Shown here one piece after another: positions 1 to 9,817 of a stretch of 64,000 nt of DNA; position 1 is the stretch's first letter; every line of letters begins with the position of its first letter. The stretch lies in contig CM070626.1 of assembly GCA_036346255.1 (NCBI GenBank), positions 12,424,001-12,488,000 of the forward strand. Direction: 5' to 3'. This DNA is from Ampelocalamus luodianensis (lineage: Eukaryota; Streptophyta; Magnoliopsida; Poales; Poaceae). The notes under the pieces were generated by a model. That model was not told where the DNA came from and ran no database searches. It was given only the letters and a program-made list of their open reading frames with translations. Both the position numbers and the translations under genes were made by a program.

Positions 1-1006
1 CCATGTGTCTCTGCATGTTCTCGAACCACTGTTTGCCTTCGTCCATCTGTCGCTTGGCTGCGGTGGCTCTATTGACGAAATAACCAACAGTGCGAGTCCA
101 TGTCTCCTGGATGATCGCGGTGATAGGGAGGCCGCGCACACCTTTGAGGACGCTATTGTAGACCTCGGACACGTTGGTCGTCATAATCCTGTATCTCGCA
201 CCGTCTGCGTACTTTCCTGGGTTGGATCGGTGCACTCGGTACACACGGCTGATGGATAGGGCGTACCGTGCTATAGCTTGTTGCATGGCTACTTTGTTTG
301 GGAAGCGCAACCCAACTAAGAGGGTGTCGACTTCAAACCCCCACTAGGAGCCTTCTTCTTGCGGTAGTATGAGCGAACGCATCGCGATATCATCAAGTCT
401 TGATGCCACGCAAGGACCACCGGCTTCGTGTGCGTCCTCGTTGGTACCATCCGAGCTTGGGTCGGTGTCCTCGTCGGACTTCAACCCGAGAGGCTCGTCC
501 GGTAGATACTTGTGGCAGTCGATGCGGGCCGACCACCATGTTTCCGCCCCCTCATTTGGCACAAAATTAGGCACAGGACTTCCCTCCGAGGCAGCACATT
601 TGGTGTTGCCATCTTTAAGCTCGGGCTACACTTGCCCGCTTGTAGAGGTCTCGGCATCATCAGGGTTTCCTGACGCCCTATGTACGAAATTTACATACAT
701 CATAGGCTTCCCGTGAATGGCCACCTCGGGCTAGGAGACAATCTCCATGTACTGCCTCCATGCTATGCTTCCATTCACCTTTACGAGCTCCCACACATAA
801 TTCGTGCAGGTGATCGCCTCGATCATAACTTTCTTCGTCGTTGGCTCCGTGACGAACTCCCTCTAGATGCAGCTTCGCAGCTTGTGAATATTCATCGCAT
901 GGAACCCCTCCGCCCGGACCACCTTGTACTGGCATTTCGATAGGTCCAACCTATCGTGTCCGGCCCGTACGAGGCCATCGCCATAAAACACAAACAAGTC
1001 TTGCAT
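1..1006 (-). pseudogene. MULE (Mutator-like) transposase, internally deleted and interrupted
   Basis: On the minus strand a MuDR-type transposase reads from an ATG at 1006. An N-terminal segment (about 1006-720, starting MQDLFVFYGDGLV) looks like the PB1-like domain that precedes the MuDR DNA-binding domain in grass MULEs. An acidic linker follows (574-344), then a MuDR-type segment (VGLRFPNKVAMQQAIARYAL, about 320-250). After GARYR the frame passes straight into MTTNVSEVYNSVLKGVRGLP (about 190-130), which normally lies after the catalytic core. The central DDE domain is therefore missing. In-frame TAG stops occur after SCI, after EIVS and before WGFEV. The C-terminal SWIM zinc finger would lie left of base 1. 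The family call rests on recognised motifs; the deletion and stops are read directly. It cannot encode an active transposase. Confidence 0.75.
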
Positions 1007-1025
1007 GTTCGAAAATACCTAAAGC

Positions 1026-1640
1026 CACAACAAATACTAAATAATTATGACTAATTAATTACCACTAAACTAATTCATTACTAGTGAACTAACTAATTAC
1101 GACTAATTAATTACATCTAAACTAACTACTTATGATTGATTAATTACCACTACAAAATTATCGGTATTTCATTTGCACTTACTTACTATGCTGTAATGAT
1201 GACTACTAAACTAATTACGACTAATTAATTACGACTAAACTAATTCATTACTAGTGAACTAACTAATTACGACTAATTAATTACCTCTAAACTAACTAAT
1301 TACGACTGATTAATTACCACTACACTAATTCATTACCGCTTATTCAATATGCCGTAATGATGACTACTACGCTAATTACAACTAATTAATTACCACTAAA
1401 CTAATTAATTACTAGTGAACTAACTAATTACGACTAATTAACTACCTCTAAACTAACTAATTACGCTTGATTAATTACCTCTAAAAAATACTAGTACTTC
1501 ATTTCCACTTACTTAATACGCTATAATGATGACTAGTAAACTAATTACGACTAATTAATTAGCACTAAATTAATTCATTACTAGTCAACTAACTAATTAC
1601 AACTAATTAATTACCCCTAAACTATCTCATTACAACTAGC
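1026..1640. repeat. AT-rich tandem repeat, period about 165 bp, ~4 copies
   Basis: Blocks built from ACTAATTAATTAC, CTAGTGAACTAACTAATTA and (in two copies) a GTAATGATGACTACTA segment recur. The marker CTAGTGAAC or CTAGTCAAC falls at 1081, 1251, 1412 and 1581, giving spacings of 170, 161 and 169. Each unit itself consists of a shorter TAATTA word repeated many times. It lies just upstream (minus strand) of the MULE start, so it may be an intron or leader of that element. Confidence 0.8.
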
Positions 1641-1689
1641 TGACTAAGACTGACTAATTACGACTACGATAATAACGGCAAAAATATAA

Positions 1690-2060
1690 CACAAATTACC
1701 TGCCCTTCGGAGGAAGTAATCAATCAGCCCTTCGGGGGAAGTAATAAATCAAGGCCGAGCGACGAGAAGAAAGAAAACAGTTAACCTCCCAATAAAATTA
1801 ATTATGTTACGTTCTCTGAGTTCTCAGCAACGAGCGCAAGAACGAGAATTGAAACGCAATTGATATGAGCGAAGAGCGAGTGTCAGAGTTCGGTATTTAT
1901 AGCCGAGCGGAGGAGTCGCGGCATTGGCGCCAGAATTTCTGGATGAGACGACAGATATGCGGAGGAGGGAGGAGGGACTGTGGAAAAGATGGGCACCGCG
2001 AGGTTTTTTAATTCTCCGCAGAACAGTCCGGCAAATCTCAAATACATTCCAAGTCACATG
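1690..2060 (-). promoter_or_regulatory. putative MULE promoter with TATA box
   Basis: On the minus strand a TATA-like GGCTATAAATACC lies at 1904-1892, upstream of the MULE reading frame, with a direct repeat of GCCCTTCGG(A/G)GGAAGTAAT at about 1703 and 1726. The orientation and position fit the MULE promoter and 5' leader. This is inference from the motif and placement only. Confidence 0.35.
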
Positions 2061-2399
2061 AAATCATGAAACTCTAATTTCCGAAACATAAAATCCAAAT
2101 TCTCGCAACTTAAATCCTATTTTTTTTAGACAATACCAGAACACATATAAAATTGCCGAAATATTACACAATCAAGTTCACTGTGTGAGGACCCTTCAAA
2201 ATAAAATTCAATTTTTTGGAGCTTATTTTCTACGTTCATTGATTCGTACAAACGCGATAGTCATACGAAGTAGCGATAACAATTCTGAACGGATAAAATT
2301 ATGAAAAATTTACACAAGCAAGTACACAGTGTCAGGAGGCTACACAAAAAAATCATACTTTAAAATTTCTTCAAATTTCAGACTCTAACTAATTATCTA

Positions 2400-2700
2400 A
2401 TTAACCTAACCTAACATAATTACTAACCCTAACTCTAACTCTAACCAGCGCTATAGGGGCGGGCGCGGGGTGGCAACACGCCACGGCAATAGCGGCAATA
2501 GTGTCGGGCGCGGGGTGGCAACGCGCCCGCCCTTGTAGCAACGCTGAGGTGGCGGGGCGGCCGGTTCGGCGGCTGAGGTGGCGGCTGGCGTGGGGTGGGC
2601 GCGTGTCCGCGGGCGACGTGTCAACACGACGACGCTGGCGCGTGGTTACTATTTTTACAAATACCGGTTATGCATGATCAAAAATTTAAATACAATTTGC
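2400..2700. other. GC-rich block, probable MULE terminal region
   Basis: CTAACCCTAACTCTAACTCT is followed by a GC-rich block in which GGCGCGGGGTGGCAACRCGCC occurs twice (about 2463 and 2508), ending in AT-rich sequence. Composition and position suit the end of the MULE at 1-2060, but I could not pair it with the other terminus, which lies outside the window. Confidence 0.3.
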
Positions 2701-3399
2701 AAACTGACGACCAAGAATTCTAACCGTGCATACAGCGTAGCTCGATGATCTCAGCCTCCGTATACGAGGATACCGCTCTTGGGATGCAGACCGGGGACCA
2801 AACCGACCGACAAGCTATCGCCGCGCACGACTTGCAAAGTTTCTGTGGCTCGTTGGCCCGGTCGTACGGCTAGTGGTCTCCCTCCCGTGTGGGCCCCACA
2901 AGCCAGCGAGCCTGACGCGACGGCCTGGCCTCGGGAGTTGGAACGAGACGAACCGCAGTCAAATCGATGGAGACGGCTCACGTTCTCCTCCTCCCCGCGT
3001 GCTTTCTTGTTCCCTTGGCGCATTGGAGAAAACTGGAAGGCCGCACGCCGCATGTAGGGTGGCGCCGTCTCGAGCGACGATCTCTGTGTGTGTGTGTGGG
3101 GAGATCTAATGCTGTGGCTGTGTGCGATTGTGCATGCGCTCGGCCTGCTTGATCACTGATTCAATCATCATGGGGCTATGGACTAGCTAGCAGTGCATGA
3201 TAACCAGCACATGCATGGATTCTGTGTTGATCGCGAGTGACGGGCGCTGATTGGGGTGTCGAACTTCGCGCGAGCCCCAAAGCAAACAGCATGAATGCAA
3301 TTCGGCTACCTGGTTACTCCCGTCCGGCCAAAGCGTTTGAAATTACGTCTCCCAAGCGAAACAGACGTTCTACAGCTGTCCAATAGCAGAGGACCGAAT
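2701..3399. other. no gene recognised
   Basis: Short open frames occur on both strands, but none resembles a known protein and none shows a convincing start and splice context. The stretch is moderately GC-rich. It separates the MULE from the copia fragment and could be old flanking DNA. Confidence 0.5.
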
Positions 3400-4125
3400 G
3401 GTCTGTGCCGCACAAGGCGGTGCACCTGCCGATAACTCAGCCGAGTACAAGAGTATAGCCGGTGCTTTTCAGTATTTAACTTTTACTCGATCGGACTTGG
3501 CCTAGCTGTTCAACAGGTTTGTCTTTTTATGCACGATCTGCGGAAACCTCATCTCGTCTTGATCAAATGCATTATGAGATATGTGAAGGGCACCATCGAC
3601 ATCAGCCTCTACATTGGGACCGCCCCAGTCAACTCTATCACGGCCTACTCCGATGCAGGCTAGGCGGGTTGTCCGGATTCCATGCGTTCCACCTGCGGTT
3701 ACTGCGTATATCTTGACGATAAACTTGTGTCTTGGTCCTCAAAACGCCAGACCACGGTATCTCACTCCAGCACAGAAGCAGAGTATCGCGTTGTTGCCCA
3801 TGCAGTTGCTGAGTGCTGTTGGCTGCGACAGCTTCTTCAGGAGTTGTATATCCCAATTGCTTCCGCGACCGTTGTTTACTGCGACAATGTCAGTGCCGTC
3901 TACATGTCCTCCAACCCAGTTCAGCATCAATGCACGAAGCATATTGAGATTGACATCCATTTGGTCCGCGAAAAGGTCTCCCTTGAGCATGTTTGAGTTC
4001 TTCATGTACCCTCCTCCGACCAATTCGCGGACATCATGAGTAAAGGCCTGTCTGTACAGTTGTTCAATGATTTTCGGTCCAGTCTTTGCGTCTGGAATCT
4101 TCCCGATGCGACTGCGAACGGATAT
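3400..4125 (+). pseudogene. Ty1/copia polyprotein 3' fragment (RNase H)
   Basis: From 3682 the plus strand gives a copia RNase H segment beginning MRSTCGYCVYLDDKLVSWSS and continuing through STEAEYR, YCDNVSAVYM and TKHIEIDIH, all hallmark motifs of this domain. A TGA interrupts it after VSLEHV, and the tail VLHVPSSDQFADIMSKGL follows in the same frame. Upstream, 3430-3680 gives the preceding RT/RNase H linker in shifting frames, including KGTIDISLY. No integrase or gag is present, so the element is 5'-truncated and has stops and frameshifts. Confidence 0.85.
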
Positions 4126-4310
4126 TAGAGAATATTGTATAATTGTAACCTACCTAGATTACCTCCGCTAATTCCTACCTAGATTATCTCATCTAATTGA
4201 GGATCCTGTAAACTTTCTCATCTGGTCTCTTGCCTGACCATATATGAAAAGCCACCCCAGTCTATTGGCCTGTGCGGTGCTTACGTCATATTCTTTCCTT
4301 TCTACAAAGG
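4123..4310 (+). repeat. probable 3' LTR remnant of the copia fragment
   Basis: The RNase H tail is followed by TATTAGAGAATATTGTATAA, which looks like a decayed TGTTAGAG... LTR start, and then by AT-rich sequence with CATATATGAAAAGCC. No partner LTR exists in the window, so the right edge is approximate. Confidence 0.4.
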
Positions 4311-4557
4311 TTCACTCTACAGAGCCAAAACGATTGCTTGAACGCCTTCATCAGTCCTAAAAGAAAAGGACAATCAGTAATATGCCACTCAATAGAATGT
4401 GGTTCTACGTTTTGCCATTATGTAGATTGCAATTCGTATCTTGCCATTATATAGAGTACTACTTTCGAATTTGCACTTTTTGACAATTTTGCCTTTACCC
4501 CTCATCTTTCTCCCCTTCTTCTCTCTCCTCTTTTTTTCTTCTTACCCTAGACATGGC

Positions 4558-4722
4558 GAATGAACATGCGTGCCACCAACGGCACACCAGCGACGCCGCT
4601 TCCCGGTCCCGTGGGTCATCCACGTAGCCCATCACAAGGTGCAGCGCCTCCTCGAGGACACCACCGTCACTGAAATTCAGCGCGCGGCTAAGCCACCGCA
4701 ACTCCGGTGCCTCCCCATCCAT
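4558..4722 (-). pseudogene. captured COI1-like F-box fragment (N terminus, inverted)
   Basis: On the minus strand, from an ATG at 4722, the frame reads MDGEAPELRWLSRALNF and then EEALHLVMGYVDDPRDREAA and SLVC. This is the N-terminal F-box region of the grass jasmonate receptor COI1 (TIR1/AFB/COI1 family), whose F-box binds the SKP1 adaptor of an SCF ubiquitin ligase. Only about 50 residues match before the similarity ends near 4558. The next part of COI1 lies 300 bp away on the other strand (5024-5258), so the capture has been inverted internally. No intact product is possible. Confidence 0.7.
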
Positions 4723-5023
4723 CGATCCGACCGGGCAGCGGATGATGCAGCCTCAGCTCGCTCCACGCCTACGATTCCGCAATAGCTCACCGGGGAGTGG
4801 GGGAGGAGGAGGGTGGTTGTGGTCGCCGGCGTGGGCTTTGGGAGTGTCATCCGGACGCCGCCACCCCCATCGCACCTGTGGCGCCACGCCACTAAGCTCA
4901 ACAGCGACGCCATGCAGTGCGTGGCCAGGGCCGTGCCGGGCACTGCTCCTGCCTCGCGTGACGCCCACGCCAGCGCACGGCGGCACTTCCTCCACCTCTG
5001 CCCCTTCCTTCATCTAGGCGCCA

Positions 5024-5258
5024 CACGGAAACACATCACCGTGCCCTTCTGCTACGTGACGTCCCTAGCGCACTTGCTTGTGCGGTTCCCGTGCCTAGAG
5101 TCGGTGGTGCTCAAGGGAAGCCACGGGCCGCCATGTTCGGCCCCATCCCCGACGATTGGGGTGCGTACGCGCGGCCCTATGTCGCGGAGCTCGCCGCCCC
5201 GCTCGAGTGAATCAAGGAGCTCCACCTGCGGCGCATGGTCGCCACCAACGCCGACTAG
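5024..5258 (+). pseudogene. captured COI1-like fragment (after F-box), copy 1
   Basis: The plus strand reads TRKHITVPFCYVTSLAHLLV, then RFPCLESVVLKG. After a frameshift it continues PIPDDWGAYARPYVAELAAP and LHLRRMV. These are the residues that directly follow the F-box in grass COI1, at the start of the leucine-rich repeats. A stop follows AAPLE. The fragment lies inside the Pack-MULE and is non-functional. Its partner F-box piece is on the minus strand at 4558-4722. Confidence 0.7.
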
Positions 5259-5502
5259 GGGAGGGGTGGTAACCGGTGGGGTCGGCTCGATCGAAGGGAG
5301 GAGGATGTGGAGGAAGAAAGAAAGGTGCTAGAAGAAAAGAGGGGGAAGAAGAAGAGGGCAAAATTTTAAAAGACAGGGGCAAAATTTCCAAAGTGGCAAA
5401 TGATAAATTAGATTTGTATAGAGTGGTAAATTTTGATTTGCAATATCTATAATGGCAAAGCGTAGAAGACCAATCTATGGAGTGGTATATTTTCAATTGT
5501 CC

Positions 5503-6077
5503 TAAAAAAATAGCTTATCATCCCAAGTAAACTTGTTCAAAAGCCGGACCGAGATTCCCAACACTATCCTATCCTATTGCCTTCATCTCCCCAATGACCA
5601 CCACATCCGTCCCCACTCGGAAACCACCACCCACCGACATCGGCGTGGTGGCTGCCCTATGTGAGGCCCCCGCCCGATGGCACCCTCGCTGTCTCTTCCT
5701 CACCCCTGCCGCAATCGTGACCTACAGCCCCACAACCTAATTGGTCAACCCTCTTGTTTGTCGCCCCTGGCCTGATCCATCCATTGTCTGGCACCAAATA
5801 TGTGTCGATGGCGCCGCCCACCGCTGGTCCTACCATCCACTCAGAGCTACAATTGAAGGGATGGGTAAGCCCAAAACCTAACCCCCCCCAAAGTTGATTG
5901 CTCGTTACCGCCTGCTTGCCATCGCCAATTTGAAAGTGTTCGCTTGATAGCAAAAGCCTTGTGCCAATGGACAAGCTAGGCCAACTTGTCAATGAACCAA
6001 AAGAGTTGTTTCTTCCCACCCTTTCCATTTCAGACCTACTAGGATGATAAGCGCGCTACGCTGCGCCCGTAGTGGAT
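5503..6077. other. unrecognised segment inside the duplicated unit
   Basis: CCAATGACCACCACATCCGT starts a proline-rich plus-strand reading that is soon interrupted. I recognise no protein. The same sequence occurs at 7399-7920. It could be another captured gene piece or the flank into which the Pack-MULE inserted. Confidence 0.4.
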
Positions 6078-6475
6078 TGAGGGACCTCGATGCGATTTAG
6101 AAAATCACAAGGGGCTTTTCACAAAAACAAAGTGGGACCTTGACGTTATTTTGGAAACCACATGGCTTTTTGAGAAAAAAAAACCGACGTTGCAAACCTC
6201 GGCGTGATTTCAGAAACAATTCGCAAAAACAGAGTGGGATCTTGGCATTATTTTGGAAACCACAAAGGGCTTTTTGAGAAAAAACCGATATGGAGTATTT
6301 TGACATTATTTCGGAAACAACACGAAGCTTTTCGCAAAAAATCTGACATGGAGGACTTTGACGTGATTTAAAAAACAACTAGGCTTTAAAAAAAAACCGA
6401 CACGGATGACTCGAAAGTGATTTCGAAAATCTCATAGAGCCTTTTCCAAAAAAAAAAAAAAACCGACGTGGAGCT
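6078..6475. repeat. degenerate minisatellite, period ~58 bp (also 7921-8327)
   Basis: About six to seven imperfect units follow the pattern CCGACRTGG ... TGACGTGATTTCGGAAAC ... GGCTTTTTGAAAAAA. Each unit ends in an A-run of variable length. The array is duplicated at 7921-8327, where A-run lengths differ between copies. Confidence 0.7.
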
Positions 6476-6670
6476 CCCAAGGAATCCTTCGCCTCTAAGA
6501 AAGAGTGTGTGAATTGATCGAAAGCAATGCTCGCCTAGTTGATCAAGCTTGCGTCTCGTTGCTTCAACAAGGCAGCTGAACGTGTCGTTGCATTAAGAGA
6601 TGTCGACACTACAAATATCAGGACACTTATCTCGACAACAGTCGTAATCCGCCTCAGCCGCCTCAGCCGC

Positions 6671-8516
6671 CTCACCGGGGAGTGGGGGAGGAGGAGGGTG
6701 GTTGTGGTCGCCGGCGTGGGCTTTGGGAGCGTCATCCGGACGCCGCCACCCCCATCGCACCTGTGGCGCCATGCCACTAAGCTCAACTGCGACGCCATGC
6801 AGCGCGTGGCGGGCCGTCGAACGCATCGCTGCTCGCCTCGCGCGTGACGCCACGCCGGCCAAGACGACGGCACTTCCTCCACCTCTGCCCCTTCCTTCAT
6901 CTAGGCGTCACACGGAAACACATCACCGTGCCCTTCTGCTACGTGACGTCCCTAGCGCACTTGCTTGTGCGGTTCCCGTGCCTAGAGTCGGTGGTGCTCA
7001 AGGGAAGCCACGGGCCGCCATGTTTGGCCCCATCCCCGGCGATTGGGGTGCGTACGCGCGGCCCTGTGTCGCGGAGCTCGCCGCCCCGCTCGAGTGAATC
7101 TGGGCGCTCCACCGGCGGCGCATGGTCGCCACCAACGCCGACTAGGGGAGGGGTGGTAACCGGTGGGGTCGGCTCGATCGGAGGGAGGAGGATGTGGAGG
7201 AAGAAAGAAAGGTGCTAGAAGAAAAGAGGGGGAAGAAGAAGAGGGTAAAATTGTAAAAGACAGGGGCAAAATTTCCAAAGTGGCAAATGATAAATTAGAT
7301 TTGTATAGAGTGGTAAATTTTGAATTGCAATATCTATAATGGCAAAGCGTAGAAGACCAATCTATGGAGTGGTATATTCTCAATTGTCCTAAAAAAATAG
7401 CTTATCATCCCAAGTAAACTTGTTCAAAAGCCGGACCAAGATTCCCAACACTATCCTATCCTATTGCCTTCATCTCCCCAATGACCACCACATCCGTCCC
7501 CACTCGGAAACCACCACCCACCGACATCGGCGTGGTGGCTGCCCTATGTGATGCCCCCGCCCGATGGCACCCTCGCTGTCTCTTCCTCACCCCTGCCGCG
7601 ATCGTGACCTACAGCCCCACAACCTAATTGGTCAACCCTCTTGTTTGTCGCCCCTGGCCTGATCCATCCATTGTCTGGCGCCAAATATGTGTCGATGGCG
7701 CCGCCCACCGCTGGTCCTACCATCCACTCAGAGCTACAGTTGATTGCTCGTCACCGCCTGCTTGCCATCGCCAATTTGAAAGTGTTCGCTTGATAGCAAA
7801 AGCCTTGTGCCAATGGACAAGCTAGGCCAACTTGTCAATGAACCAAAAGAGTTGTTTCTTCCCACCCTTTCCATTTCAGACCTACTAGGATGATAAGCGC
7901 GCTACGCTGTGCCCGTAGTGGATTGAGGGACCTCGACGCGATTTAGAAAATCACAAGGGGCTTTTCACAAAAACAAAGTGGGACCTTGACGTTATTTTGG
8001 AAACCACATGGCTTTTTGAGAAAAAAAAACCGACGTTGCAAACCTCGACGTGATTTCAGAAACAATTCGCAAAAACAGAGTGGGATCTCGGCATTATTTT
8101 GGAAACCACAAAGGGTTTTTTTGAGAAAAAACCGATATGGAGTATTTTGACATTATTTCGGAAACAACATGAAGCTTTTCGCAAAAAATCTGACATGGAG
8201 GACTTTGACGTGATTTAAAAAACAACTAGGCTTTTTACAAAAAAAAAACCGACACGGATGACTCGAAAGTGATTTCGAAAATCTCAGAGAGCCTTTTCCA
8301 AAAAAAAAAAAATCCCGACGTGGAGCTCCCAAGGAATCCTTCGCCTCTAAGAAAGAGTGTGTGAATTGATCGAAAGCAATGCTCGCCTAGTTGATCAAGC
8401 TTGCGTCTCGTTGCTTCAACAAGGCAGCTGAACGTGTCGTTGCATTAAGAGATGTCGACACTACAAATATCAGGACACTTATCTCGACAACAGTCGTAAT
8501 CCGCCTCAGCCGCCTC
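6671..8516. repeat. tandem segmental duplication, unit 2
   Basis: Second copy of 4787-6670 in the same orientation. It begins inside the Pack-MULE, so it has the right TIR (7250-7398) but no left TIR. At its right end CCGCCTCACC continues into unrelated TCCCCTCGCC. CTCACC is shared with the left breakpoint at 4786, pointing to a microhomology-mediated join. Confidence 0.9.
6912..7142 (+). pseudogene. captured COI1-like fragment, copy 2
   Basis: This is a near-identical copy of 5024-5258, made by the tandem duplication. It shows the same frameshift and the same stop after the AAPLE equivalent. A few substitutions distinguish it, for example GATTGG preceded by GGC rather than GAC, and GGGCGCTCC rather than AAGGAGCTCC. 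The F-box piece is absent here because the duplicated unit begins to the right of it. Confidence 0.7.
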
Positions 8517-9119
8517 ACCCTCCCCTCGCCTTCGTAATCTGACACTAAGGGGACTACAATATCCTAGTATCGCAATGCCACACACACAAAAGCATGCCTT
8601 TTGGCACGGGTTTCAAAAAGGAAGCGTACGTGCCTGTGAGCACGTCGCATTCGCAAGCTACGTAGGGTTACACGAACGTGACAAACGCGCCGAACGACAC
8701 AAGGAGTCGAGGGAGTTAGGCAGCAGTCACAACTCACAAGGCCGGCCAGCATGACTAGTGACCAGTACGTTGGATCGGGCCATAACCGAATGCTTTGGTC
8801 TGGTGTAGCTACATGTCCTCCTCGTGTTCCTTTTTGACCTGAGAATTAGGCCTAGTGTAGTAGTATGTACGTGGTCCATTTAACAAATGACCTAAATCAA
8901 TATCCAATGGTTAGGTCGGCCGAATTAGTCATAGCAGGCTTATCTGGGCTGGCTGTTGAGTCTTTCCGTGACAACTCTCTAACATCTGTCGTGTAGATTT
9001 AGCCCAGGTCGTAGAAATTGGGCTGGTAGGTGTTAACCGAAATAACTCCGTCCAGCCCAATTCAACCTGGCATTTCCTACGGCCCGATCCATCCCGGCCC
9101 AATTGAAACCGTCCACGCA
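8517..9119. other. distal upstream region of the PP2C gene
   Basis: Unique-looking intergenic DNA between the tandem duplication and the PP2C promoter. I see no gene, repeat or element end in it. Confidence 0.5.
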
Positions 9120-9817
9120 AGTTTCCTCCGCCACGTGCCGCTTCCTCACGCGTCCGAACAGAACACCCCGATGTGCACGTGTGTTAGCCCACTCGCAACC
9201 ACCGCCATGTGGGACCGAAATTTGTGCGCCCGCGCGACAGTGAGGTACCCACGAAACCCACGGTCGGGGGGACGCGGGCGCCACCCAAATATAAAAAAGC
9301 CCCACGATATTTTTAAGCGCCGCGTGGGGCAGTGCACGTGGTGGGCCCCCCGAGAACGAAGCTTAATTCCGCTGTCGCTCAACGCCACGGCGCCAGGTGT
9401 ACCCCCGTCCCGGCAATCACACGCACCCTACGACACGCCAGTGACGACGCCGCGCCGCTCGTAATCTCCGGTAATAATATCGGCCGACAGGTGGGGGCCG
9501 CGGTCGCCTACACGTGTCCGCGCGGCCGGGACGGACGGCGAATGATGATGGCTCTGGCTCGCCCTTCTCTTATTGGCGCACCATTTCCGTTGCGATCCGC
9601 CTCGCGCTTCGCGGTGGCTTTATTTGCTCGCGACTCGCGCCTCGTTCTGCCCTCACGGTGGCGTTGCGTGGGTTCCGAGGGCGACGGCGACGGCGACGGG
9701 TCGCTGTTTAAGGTGAGGAGGGGGCGAAAAAATCTAGCGCGCGCGGCCGGTGCTCTGTTGGCACTTGGCATTACGTCTCGGCCTTGCGTACGTAAGTCGA
9801 GCTATTTGCGCGCGAGA
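9120..9817 (+). promoter_or_regulatory. PP2C promoter and 5' leader with four CACGTG G-boxes
   Basis: CACGTG occurs in GCCACGTGCC (9130-9139), GTGCACGTGTG (about 9174-9184), GCACGTGG (9334-9341) and ACACGTGTCC (about 9510-9519). These are G-box/ABRE cores, the bZIP (ABF/AREB) binding motif of ABA-responsive promoters. A TATA-like AAATATAAAAAAG lies at 9287-9299, with a G-box group on each side. If it is used, the leader is about 490 bp, and the two downstream G-boxes would be in the leader. The start site is not proven. Confidence 0.55.

Larger units (their letters stand above)
4368..5502. mobile_element. Pack-MULE with ~130-bp terminal inverted repeats
   Basis: The left end (4368-4500) and the inverted right end (5502-5360) match over about 130 bp. 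They share GGACAATYRRWAATATRCCA and a later TTCTACGYTTTGCCATTAT. Long TIRs with no transposase and with host gene pieces inside define a Pack-MULE. Flanks on both sides are A-rich (AAAAGAAAA and TAAAAAAAT), so a 9-bp target duplication cannot be called cleanly. The cargo is GC-rich and includes two COI1-like pieces. A second copy of its right part lies at 6671-7398. Confidence 0.75.
4787..6670. repeat. tandem segmental duplication, unit 1
   Basis: The sequence from CACCGGGGAGTGGGGGAGGA (near 4788) to CCGCCTCAGCCGCCTCA (near 6670) is repeated immediately to the right. It contains the right two thirds of the Pack-MULE, its right TIR, a 1-kb unrecognised segment and a minisatellite. About 42 bp near 5850-5891, flanked by TTGA, is missing from unit 2. 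Otherwise only scattered differences were seen by eye. Confidence 0.9.

Noticed and set aside
2405..2450. Telomere-like CTAACCCTAACTCTAACTCT
   Set aside because: Only one true CCCTAA unit occurs among CTAACT variants, inside a MULE-like terminal region. It is not an interstitial telomere array.
9332..9817. Upstream extension of the PP2C reading frame to an ATG at 9332
   Set aside because: The extension spans promoter-like sequence with G-boxes and has no conserved motif. The ATG at 9818 matches the MAEICCE start of grass relatives.
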